DNA of 50,313 bases. Source: Firmicutes bacterium UBA3920. GTDB taxonomy: Bacteria; Bacillota; Clostridia; Caldicoprobacterales; Xylanivirgaceae. The DNA lies in NCBI GenBank assembly GCA_002386065.1, contig DGES01000118.1:1-50313 (forward strand). The letters are read 5' to 3'. Of this stretch, positions 43,846 through 50,313 are shown in pieces. A program made the position numbers and the translations under genes. Each line of letters starts with the position of its first letter. Within the stretch, counting starts at the first letter, position 1. The notes below the pieces were generated by a model. It was not told where the DNA came from, searched no databases, and saw nothing but the letters and a program-made list of their open reading frames with translations.

Positions 43846-44892
43846 ATGAGAAACTCTAAAAGATTGTCATCTTTACTATTTTTATTATTATTTTTGTTTA
43901 TTATAATATTCATAATTAGGCACATTTATGTATTTCTTGATCTATTAAAACTAGTGTTTTATGGATTGACATTTGCCTATATATTTTTACCTGTTATAGA
44001 ATTTCTTGAGAAACTTATGCAGCCGTCTAAGGCATTTTTTTCATTTGTCGTTTTAATATTAATATTTTTTTTGGCATCTATATTTTTGTTTTTACCTATA
44101 TTGAACAGAGAACTCACAGCTTTAGTTAACAAATTACCAGTATTTATAAGTAAGAGCAAAGAATTCTATAGAACAATTTTGGACAATATGGAATTTTTAG
44201 AAATTCCAACTGGCCTTAAAATAGTAATTACAGAAAAATTAGATAAAGTTCAGATGAAGATAGGTAATAGTTTATTTATCTATATACAAAAGTTTATAAA
44301 TTGGTTATCTCAAACTGTGGATATAGTTATTGCTATAGTATTTGGATTTTATTTTTTGAGGGATAGAAAATATTTTAAAAGATTATTTGTAGATATGGTG
44401 CCTAGCACAATAAGACAGAGAGTTTTAAAAGTGTTTAGAGAAATAGATAAGATACTTCGTACATTCATAAGGACACAACTATTGATATCCCTCGTAATTT
44501 GCTTATTATCAACAATGGGCTTTATGATAATAAGACTCCAATATGCTTTCATTTTAGGATTATTCTGTGGTTTATTTGAAATAATACCATATTTTGGGCC
44601 TTTATTAGGAGCAATCCCTGCACTAATAGTAGCTACTTTAAATGGAGTAAATAGCTTTATTTGGACTACATTTATAGTTATATTAGTGCAGCAGATAGAA
44701 GGTAATATAATTACACCACAGATTATGGGATATAACATAGAACTTCATCCAGCAATAATAATTCTAATATTGTGGTTAGGTAGAAATCTATTTGGCATAG
44801 GAGGTATGTTTTTTGCAGTTCCCATATTTTTAATCTTCAGAATAATAGTAAAAAATATATATATCAGTATTGTTTCTAATAGACTGGTATGA
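43846..44892 (+). CDS. AI-2E family transporter
   Basis: A 348-residue membrane protein with about eight helices. It has the family layout: paired N-terminal helices (13-33, 40-60), a third helix, a soluble amphipathic middle (about 90-150), and C-terminal helices with GLFCGLFEIIPYFGPLLGAIPALIVA, then IEGNIITPQIMGYNIELHPAIIIL. Members export various small molecules or act in Na+/H+ exchange; the original AI-2 name is not a reliable guide to substrate. ATG 43846 after AGAGGGGATAC. Confidence 0.9.
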   Translation: MRNSKRLSSLLFLLLFLFIIIFIIRHIYVFLDLLKLVFYGLTFAYIFLPVIEFLEKLMQPSKAFFSFVVLILIFFLASIFLFLPILNRELTALVNKLPVFISKSKEFYRTILDNMEFLEIPTGLKIVITEKLDKVQMKIGNSLFIYIQKFINWLSQTVDIVIAIVFGFYFLRDRKYFKRLFVDMVPSTIRQRVLKVFREIDKILRTFIRTQLLISLVICLLSTMGFMIIRLQYAFILGLFCGLFEIIPYFGPLLGAIPALIVATLNGVNSFIWTTFIVILVQQIEGNIITPQIMGYNIELHPAIIILILWLGRNLFGIGGMFFAVPIFLIFRIIVKNIYISIVSNRLV

Positions 44893-44944
44893 GATTGCAT
44901 TTTTGAGAAGTAATTCATTAGAAGTGCAAAAAAATTGCGTTTTA

Positions 44945-44973
44945 TTGACAAATATTATGACGTTCTATATAAT
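44945..44973 (+). promoter_or_regulatory. Perfect consensus promoter of alaS
   Basis: TTGACA (44945-44950), a 17-base spacer and TATAAT (44968-44973) match the sigma-A consensus at all 12 positions. Transcription would begin near 44980, leaving a leader of about 124 bases before alaS. Confidence 0.9.
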
Positions 44974-45016
44974 TTTATTGTAGTTGTTTATTTAAATTGG
45001 AGCATTGTTTTACGTA

Positions 45017-45057
45017 AGCAATTATGCGTCCCTCATGTTTTGGGACGCATAATTGTT
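45017..45057 (+). promoter_or_regulatory. Strong hairpin in the alaS leader
   Basis: A 16-pair stem (45017-45032 with 45042-45057, one G-U) of which CAATTATGCGTCCC and its complement are perfect, over a nine-base loop. No T run follows directly, and no T-box sequence (GGTGGCACC-like) is in the leader. It could be an attenuator, a protein-binding site or a 5' stabiliser. Confidence 0.7.
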
Positions 45058-45103
45058 AATTATCATATTATAATCGTTTAAATAACTTAGGAGGAAATAA
45101 TAA

Positions 45104-47749
45104 ATGGAGAAACTCAGTTTAAATGAATTGCGAACTAAGTTTTTAAATTTTTTTGAGAGTAAAGATCATCTTATATTGCCAAGTTTTTCTCTTGTCCCAC
45201 AAAATGATAAAAGTTTATTACTTATAAATGCAGGCATGGCACCACTTAAACCATATTTTACAGGACAGGAGATTCCACCTAAAAGAAGGATTGCAACATG
45301 TCAAAAATGTATTCGAACTCCTGATATTGAAAATGTGGGAAAAACAGCGAGACATGCTACATTCTTTGAAATGTTGGGAAATTTTTCTTTTGGTGATTAT
45401 TTTAAAAGGGAAGCCATCCAATGGGCTTGGGAATTTGTAACTGAAGAATTAAATTTGCCTATTGAACGGCTATGGGTTACCATATATTTAGATGATGATG
45501 AAGCATTTGAAATATGGAGTAGAGAGATAGGACTATCAGAAGAGCGAATTGTTCGCATGGGTAAAGAAGATAATTTTTGGGAAATAGGAGTAGGTCCTTG
45601 TGGTCCATGTTCAGAAATTTATTATGATCGAGGAATAGAAAAAGGATGTGGTAAACCAGATTGTGGTGTAGGTTGTGATTGTGATCGTTTTGTAGAATTT
45701 TGGAATTTAGTATTCACCCAATTTAACAAAGATGAAAATGGACATTATACTGAGCTTGCTCATCCTAATATAGATACTGGTATGGGATTAGAACGAATAG
45801 CTGCAATAATGCAAGATGTAGATTCCATATTTGAAGTAGATACTCTAAAACATATAATAGATGCTGTAGGAGTAATGGCTGATGTAGAATATGGTAAGGA
45901 TGAAAAAAAAGATATATCCTTAAGGGTGATTACTGACCATATAAGAGCAACTACATTTATGATATCTGATGGTATATTACCATCTAATGAAGGAAGGGGT
46001 TATGTCCTGAGAAGAATACTAAGGAGAGCAGCAAGGCATGGTAAGCTTCTTGGGATAGAAGAAAATTTCTTGAAGGAACTTGCTGAAGTTGTAATATCGG
46101 AATCTCATAGTGCATATCCTGAATTGCTTGAGAGAAAAGATTATATATTGAACATAATAGAAATAGAAGAAAAGCGTTTCAATGACACTTTAGAACAAGG
46201 ACTTAATATTTTAGACAAATACATTCATGAATTAGAAGAAACTAATGAGTGTATACTCGATGGGAGAAAAGCATTTATGCTCTATGATACCTATGGTTTC
46301 CCGTTAGAACTTACTAAAGAGATACTTGAAGAACATAATTTGAAAGTAGATGAAGAAGGCTTTAGTACACAAATGGAAATGCAACGCGAGAAAGCACGGT
46401 TGTCTAGAGAAGAAACAAATTATATGGGTACTGATGATAGTATTGTTAACTTAATTGATACCAGTGTAAAAACAGATTTTGTTGGTTATGATACACTAAA
46501 AACTTCTAGTAACATATTAGCTATAATAAAAGGCGATGAACTTGTGGAATTAGCGAGGGAAAATGATGAAGTATTTATAATACTTGATAAAACACCATTT
46601 TATCCCGAAAGTGGTGGACAAATTGGTGATGTAGGAATTATAAAAGACAATAAGGGCAATGAAATATATATATCGGATACTAAGAAAATCTCTGATTCAA
46701 AGATAATTCACGTTGGTAAAGTTATTAAAGGTGAATTATCAGTTGGAGATTCTGTTAAAGCAGTGGTAGACAAAAATAAGCGGATGGCTATTGCGAGAAA
46801 TCACACATGTACACATTTGCTTCATAGGGCTCTTAAAGAGATCTTAGGTAATCATGTTGAGCAATCTGGTTCTCTTGTTACAGCTGATAGACTTAGATTT
46901 GATTTTTCTCATTTTTCTCCTCTAACAAAAGAAGAAATTTTACAAATCGAGGAGCTTGTAAATGAGAAAATATTTGAAGCCATAGATGTACAAGTTATTG
47001 AGACAACAATAGACGAAGCGAAAAAAATGGGGGCAGTAGCTTTATTTGGTGAGAAATATAAAAATATCGTCAGAGTTATAAAAATAGGTAATTTTAGTAT
47101 GGAACTTTGTGGAGGAACCCATCTTAAAAATACTAGCCAAATAGGTCTGTTTAAAATAATGAGTGAAACCGGAGTTGCAGCAGGAATACGACGTATAGAG
47201 GCTGTTACTGGTTTAAATGTGTATAATTATATAAATCATCTAGAAGATATATTATCGCAGGTTTCAGAAAAACTTAAAGTTAATGTTGATGATATCCCCT
47301 TAAAAGTTATATCACTCTTAGATGAGCTTACTTCTGCTCGTAGGGATCTAGAGCTTATACAAAAAGACATTGCACTTAAAGCTATAGATGATATAATAGA
47401 AAAGAGACAATTAGTAGATGGAATACCTTATATTGCTGCTTTTGTTAAAGGTCAAGATATGAAAAATTTGCGTAATATGGCAGATATACTACTAGACAAA
47501 ATAAAAACAGGAGTTATAGTACTAGCTTCCGATTATAATAATAAAGTATCTTTAGTAGCTGCAGCTACTAAAGATGTTATAAAGAAAGGTATTCATTCTG
47601 GGAATCTTATAAGAGAAGTTGCCAAAAAAGTAGACGGCGGTGGTGGTGGAAGACCAGATATGGCCCAAGCTGGCGGGAAAGATATATCGAAGATCAACGA
47701 AGCGTTAGATAGTGTTAAAGATTTAATATTAAATCAGATAAATAAATAG
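45104..47749 (+). CDS. alaS: Alanyl-tRNA synthetase
   Basis: An 881-residue class II synthetase. Catalytic core with PSFSLVPQNDKSLLLINAGM, motif 2 (MLGNFSFGDYFKREAI) and motif 3 (GRGYVLRRILRRAARHG). The editing domain has HTCTH (His567, His571) and CGGTH (Cys669 to His673), which clear Ser and Gly from tRNA-Ala. The C-terminal C-Ala domain with GGGGGRPDMAQAGG is present. Full length. ATG 45104 after TAGGAGG. Preceded by a consensus promoter and a hairpin leader, and followed by ireB in the usual Firmicute order. Confidence 0.97.
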   Translation: MEKLSLNELRTKFLNFFESKDHLILPSFSLVPQNDKSLLLINAGMAPLKPYFTGQEIPPKRRIATCQKCIRTPDIENVGKTARHATFFEMLGNFSFGDYFKREAIQWAWEFVTEELNLPIERLWVTIYLDDDEAFEIWSREIGLSEERIVRMGKEDNFWEIGVGPCGPCSEIYYDRGIEKGCGKPDCGVGCDCDRFVEFWNLVFTQFNKDENGHYTELAHPNIDTGMGLERIAAIMQDVDSIFEVDTLKHIIDAVGVMADVEYGKDEKKDISLRVITDHIRATTFMISDGILPSNEGRGYVLRRILRRAARHGKLLGIEENFLKELAEVVISESHSAYPELLERKDYILNIIEIEEKRFNDTLEQGLNILDKYIHELEETNECILDGRKAFMLYDTYGFPLELTKEILEEHNLKVDEEGFSTQMEMQREKARLSREETNYMGTDDSIVNLIDTSVKTDFVGYDTLKTSSNILAIIKGDELVELARENDEVFIILDKTPFYPESGGQIGDVGIIKDNKGNEIYISDTKKISDSKIIHVGKVIKGELSVGDSVKAVVDKNKRMAIARNHTCTHLLHRALKEILGNHVEQSGSLVTADRLRFDFSHFSPLTKEEILQIEELVNEKIFEAIDVQVIETTIDEAKKMGAVALFGEKYKNIVRVIKIGNFSMELCGGTHLKNTSQIGLFKIMSETGVAAGIRRIEAVTGLNVYNYINHLEDILSQVSEKLKVNVDDIPLKVISLLDELTSARRDLELIQKDIALKAIDDIIEKRQLVDGIPYIAAFVKGQDMKNLRNMADILLDKIKTGVIVLASDYNNKVSLVAAATKDVIKKGIHSGNLIREVAKKVDGGGGGRPDMAQAGGKDISKINEALDSVKDLILNQINK

Positions 47750-47868
47750 ACTTACTATAATATGTTCAACTTGTTAATACTTGATGAAATATTATGTGTT
47801 TTATAGTCTAAAAGTCTTTTATCGATATATCAATATTCAACAAGTACTTTATGAAAGTAGGTATGTTT

Positions 47869-48147
47869 ATGAAAGATAATCATTTACGAAAAACTATGAA
47901 ATTTAGAATTGATAAAGAGCAATCTAATATACCTCGTGATATACTTATAAATGTTTATGAGGCATTAGAAGAGAAAGGTTATGATCCTATAAACCAAATG
48001 GTAGGATATTTTATATCTGGCGATCCTACTTATATCACTAGTCATCGAAATGCTCGCTCACTTATTAGACGTTTGGAACGAGATGAACTTTTGGAAGAAC
48101 TTATAAAATTTTACATGAAACATAATAAAAAAGAGGATAAACAATAG
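47869..48147 (+). CDS. ireB: IreB-family regulatory phosphoprotein (UPF0297)
   Basis: A 92-residue protein of the IreB/YrzL family. In enterococci IreB is phosphorylated by the PASTA kinase IreK on two N-terminal threonines and dampens cephalosporin resistance. The family core NVYEALEEKGYDPINQMVGY, SGDPTYITSHRNAR and RRLERDELLEELIKFY is intact. The ATG at 47869 is seven bases after AGTAGG; ATGs at 47851 and 47863 are alternatives. Only one Thr (KTMKF, Thr9) is seen at the phosphorylation region. Confidence 0.92.
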   Translation: MKDNHLRKTMKFRIDKEQSNIPRDILINVYEALEEKGYDPINQMVGYFISGDPTYITSHRNARSLIRRLERDELLEELIKFYMKHNKKEDKQ

Positions 48148-48166
48148 ACAAGGGATAGTGTTTGGA

Positions 48167-49114
48167 ATGGAATATAGTGTATTAGGAAATACTGGAATAG
48201 AGGTGTCTAAGCTATGCTTTGGGGCCCTTACGATTGGGCCCCTTCAAAAACATCTGTCGTTATCCAAAGGAATAGATATATTAGAATATGCAATAGATTG
48301 TGGTATAAATTTTATAGATACTGCAGATCTTTATGACACTTATTCATACATAAAGGGTGTTCTTAAAAAGAAACCAGATTTAATAATTGCTACAAAATCT
48401 TATGCATATAATATAGATACAGCAAAGAAAACTTTGGATAGGGCACTTAAAGAGATAAATAGGGACTATGTAGATCTTTTCTTGTTACACGAACAAGAAG
48501 GACCTTACACATTAAAAGGACATAGGGAGGCACTTGAATATTTTATAAAACAAAAGCAAAAGGGAAAGATTCGAGCAGTTGGCATATCTACACATCATGT
48601 TGCAGCTGTAAAGGCTGCATCTGTAATGCCTGAGATAGACATAATTTTTCCTATTTTGAACTATAGAGGTTTAGGTATTGTAGATGGTACTCGAACTCAA
48701 ATGGAAATGGCGATAGAGGAAGCATATAAACATGGCAAAGGAATCTATCTTATGAAACCATTGGGAGGGGGACATCTCATTAGTGATTATTATAATGCGA
48801 TGAATTATATTTTAGATTTTCCATATACACATTCAATAGCTATAGGAATGCAGAGTCGGGAAGAGATAAAGGCTAATGTTGAGTTTTTTAGGAATCGAAC
48901 GATTGACAGAGAATTAGAATATACTTTAAAAAATGTAAATAGAAAACTCATTATACAAGATTGGTGTCAGGGATGCTGTAAATGTGTAAATAGATGTAAT
49001 CAAGGTGCTCTCTACATAGGTAATGATGGTAAAGCTCATGTAGATAATACTATATGTGTTTTATGTGGTTATTGTGGGTCAGAATGTCCTGAAATGGCTA
49101 TTAAGATAATATAA
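48167..49114 (+). CDS. Aldo/keto reductase with C-terminal ferredoxin domain
   Basis: A 315-residue oxidoreductase. The AKR barrel begins YSVLGNTGIEVSKLCFG, has INFIDTADLYDTYSYIKGVL with the catalytic Asp and Tyr, IATKSY with the Lys, and LFLLHEQEG with the His. The C-terminal 45 residues hold two 4Fe-4S motifs, CQGCCKCVNRC and CVLCGYCGSEC followed by P. Such fused proteins occur in anaerobes; electron acceptor and substrate are unknown. ATG 48167 matches the usual family start; a GTG at 48158 is an alternative. It interrupts the common ireB-ruvX pair. Confidence 0.88.
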   Translation: MEYSVLGNTGIEVSKLCFGALTIGPLQKHLSLSKGIDILEYAIDCGINFIDTADLYDTYSYIKGVLKKKPDLIIATKSYAYNIDTAKKTLDRALKEINRDYVDLFLLHEQEGPYTLKGHREALEYFIKQKQKGKIRAVGISTHHVAAVKAASVMPEIDIIFPILNYRGLGIVDGTRTQMEMAIEEAYKHGKGIYLMKPLGGGHLISDYYNAMNYILDFPYTHSIAIGMQSREEIKANVEFFRNRTIDRELEYTLKNVNRKLIIQDWCQGCCKCVNRCNQGALYIGNDGKAHVDNTICVLCGYCGSECPEMAIKII

Positions 49115-49138
49115 TTAAGTTGCAATAAGGAGAGGTCA

Positions 49139-49582
49139 ATGTTGAGAATATTAGCATTAGATGTGGGCGACAGATATGTAGGAGTTGCAGTAAGTGATCC
49201 TTTAGGTATAACTGCGCAGGCGGTAAAGACATTTGAAAGACATAATCAAAGGTCTGATATAGATGAACTTAATTTGCTTATACAAAAATATAAACCTAGA
49301 AAAGTAGTTATAGGTCTTCCTAAAAACATGAATGGTACCGTGGGACCACAAGCTGAAAAAATATTAAAATTTGGAGCATCTATAGAAAAACATATAGGAA
49401 TTGAAGTTGTATACTGGGATGAGCGTTTAACTACTGTTTCAGCAGATAAGGCTATGTTAGAAGGAGATTTGAGTAGAAAAAAGAGAAAGCAAATTGTAGA
49501 CAAAATAGCAGCAGTGTTCATATTGCAAGGATATTTAGATTATGAGAACAATAAGAAAGGAGAGAAAGGAGATAATGAATAA
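49139..49582 (+). CDS. ruvX: Holliday junction resolvase-like RuvX (YqgF family)
   Basis: A 147-residue RNase H-like nuclease, linked in other bacteria to 16S rRNA 5'-end maturation. LALDVGDRYVGVAVSDPLG, VVIGLPKNMNGTVGPQAEKI and YWDERLTTVSADKAM show the conserved acidic residues; the C-terminal KIAAVFILQGYLD completes the family pattern. ATG 49139 after AAGGAGAGG. It overlaps the DUF1292 gene by eight bases. Confidence 0.95.
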   Translation: MLRILALDVGDRYVGVAVSDPLGITAQAVKTFERHNQRSDIDELNLLIQKYKPRKVVIGLPKNMNGTVGPQAEKILKFGASIEKHIGIEVVYWDERLTTVSADKAMLEGDLSRKKRKQIVDKIAAVFILQGYLDYENNKKGEKGDNE

Positions 49583-49850
49583 TGTTAATGATAATGATAA
49601 TGATAATATAGTGGAATTAATAGATGAAAATGGGGATTCTGTCTTTTTTGAATATCTTATGACTCTTACCTATAAAGAACAAGACTATATTATTTTAGCT
49701 ACTTTGGAAGATAATGAATCAGTGGTAATTCTGCGAGTTGAGCAGGATGATGAAGGATATGACATGTATGTTGGCATAGAGGACAAAGAAGAATTAGATG
49801 AAATTTTTAAAGTATATACTGAGATTCTCAATTCTGATCTATACGATTAG
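49575..49850 (+). CDS. DUF1292 protein (YrzB family)
   Basis: A 91-residue acidic protein with the DUF1292 pattern: VELIDENGDSVFFEYLMTL, YKEQDYIILATL, then VVILRVEQDDEGYD and a C-terminal helix. Its function is unknown, but it is a constant companion of alaS-ireB-ruvX in Firmicutes. ATG 49575 lies after AAAGGAG and overlaps the ruvX stop. An upstream in-frame ATG at 49542 lies deep within ruvX without a ribosome site. The N-terminal NDNDNDN comes from short AATGAT-type repeats. Confidence 0.9.
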   Translation: MNNVNDNDNDNIVELIDENGDSVFFEYLMTLTYKEQDYIILATLEDNESVVILRVEQDDEGYDMYVGIEDKEELDEIFKVYTEILNSDLYD

Positions 49851-49875
49851 GACCCAATATAGGGTTCTTTTTTTA
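49849..49875 (+). terminator. Intrinsic terminator of the alaS-DUF1292 operon
   Basis: AGGACCC (49849-49855), six-base loop, GGGTTCT (49862-49868) with one G-U pair, followed by eight or nine T. It overlaps the stop codon region of the DUF1292 gene. Confidence 0.88.
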
Positions 49876-50154
49876 TTTAAGGATATACAAAATAGAGATA
49901 TATAGATATTAAATTGTTATCAAACATCAATAGATAGAAATAATGTATATTTAGACAAAATAGAACAAAAGACGCATTTTATAATTTTGGAAAATGTTAT
50001 AAAATTAACTATTGAATGAGCTTTGAATCTCGAATATAAAAAGAAAAAGCAACTAACTAAAAAAGGATTTTAAGGAATTATGTCGAATACATAAAATAGT
50101 AATATTTGCCTGTAAGTTTATATTTTATATATCAGCAAGGAGGGAGTGAATAGT
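49876..50154. other. AT-rich intergenic stretch before flgB
   Basis: About 280 bases without a gene. I looked for a sigma-D-type flagellar promoter (TAAA, then GCCGATAA). The nearest, GTCGAATA near 50083, has no properly spaced -35. Nothing else can be named. Confidence 0.5.
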
Positions 50155-50313
50155 TTGGGTAATGGTTTTTTTACTAATATTGGATATTTACAAAAAGCAC
50201 TGGATGCTACATGGCAGAGAGATGAGATAATATCTCATAATATTTCAAATATCGATACACCAAACTATAAAAGTCAAGGTATTTCATTTGAGAGTTTTTT
50301 GCTTTGTACCTTT
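50155..50313 (+). CDS. flgB: Flagellar basal-body rod protein FlgB, 5' part
   Basis: The first 53 codons before the window ends. LQKALDATWQRDEIISHNISNIDTPNYKSQGISFESF shows the flagellar rod/hook family N-terminus (the NIxNxxTPxYK motif) in the FlgB version. FlgB is a proximal rod protein exported by the flagellar type III system. The start is TTG 50155, ten bases after AAGGAGGG; an in-frame GTG at 50146 touches that site. The last six or seven codons (from 50292) fall in the 19-bp inverted repeat shared with base 1, so the real continuation, or a disruption, cannot be judged. Confidence 0.85.
   Translation, partial: MGNGFFTNIGYLQKALDATWQRDEIISHNISNIDTPNYKSQGISFESFLLCTF
50292..50310. repeat. 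19-bp inverted repeat, right copy
   Basis: GAGTTTTTTGCTTTGTACC is the exact reverse complement of bases 1-19. It begins inside the flgB reading frame and is followed by only three bases (TTT) before the window ends. Confidence 0.8.

Noticed and set aside
50040..50100. Sigma-D flagellar promoter before flgB
   Set aside because: GTCGAATA has no TAAA at the required distance.

Overview
This window reads as one chromosomal stretch of a low-G+C (roughly one third G+C by eye), endospore-forming, flagellated Firmicute of the class Clostridia. The evidence is the spoIIA operon (SpoIIAA, SpoIIAB, sigma-F), a spoVA operon, YunB and a BofC-like protein, a SCIFF peptide with its radical-SAM maturase (a clostridial hallmark), HemZ, T-box leaders before aminoacyl-tRNA synthetase and serine genes, AGGAGG-type ribosome binding sites, and the start of flgB at the right edge. 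The gene order from queA/tgt/yajC through secDF, apt, relA, dtd, hisS and aspS, and alaS-ireB-ruvX-DUF1292, matches conserved Firmicute synteny. I cannot name the genus.

Layout. 1-3370: a few codons of an unidentified frame, a TPR protein, an FtsH-type protease and a 74-residue orphan. 3400-8250: a sigma-H-type promoter, spoIIAA-spoIIAB-sigF, a terminator, then a 59-residue membrane protein overlapping spoVAA-AB-AC-AD-AE. 8300-11420 (minus strand): a class A penicillin-binding protein whose 3' end carries a frameshifting 98-bp tandem duplication. 11539-14880: yunB, yebC, a stand-alone ATP-cone protein, a PAP2-like membrane protein and a BofC-like protein whose start codon lies in a hairpin. 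14982-20845: proA, ruvCAB, queA, tgt. 20916-25581: yajC, a TIGR04086-type membrane protein, scfA, scfB and a fused secDF. 25582-26304: a decayed, gene-less stretch at the place where recJ usually sits. 26305-31676: apt, relA, dtd, an MBL hydrolase and hemZ. 31940-36906: a T-box leader, then hisS, aspS, tcdA, an RseC-family gene and trxA. 37105-42972: glyA, rarA, then a serine T-box leader with a class V aminotransferase and serA. 43087-44892: PRC-barrel protein, a 53-residue small protein and an AI-2E-type transporter. 44945-49875: alaS behind a perfect consensus promoter, ireB, a ferredoxin-tailed aldo/keto reductase, ruvX and a DUF1292 gene. 50155 to the end: the 5' end of flgB.

How the parts work together. 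The left third is sporulation machinery: forespore sigma activation, then the dipicolinic-acid channel. The middle is housekeeping: Holliday-junction processing, queuosine tRNA modification, Sec-dependent export, stringent response. The right part couples amino-acid supply to translation through two T-boxes. The most notable items are the SCIFF system embedded in the Sec export cluster, the overlapping Asp/His codons (GACAC) in the T-box before hisS-aspS, the slipped 98-bp repeat in the PBP gene, the hairpin over the bofC-like start codon, the small protein translationally linked to spoVAA, and a perfect 19-bp inverted repeat at the two exact ends of the window. No rRNA, tRNA, CRISPR array or intact insertion sequence was seen.
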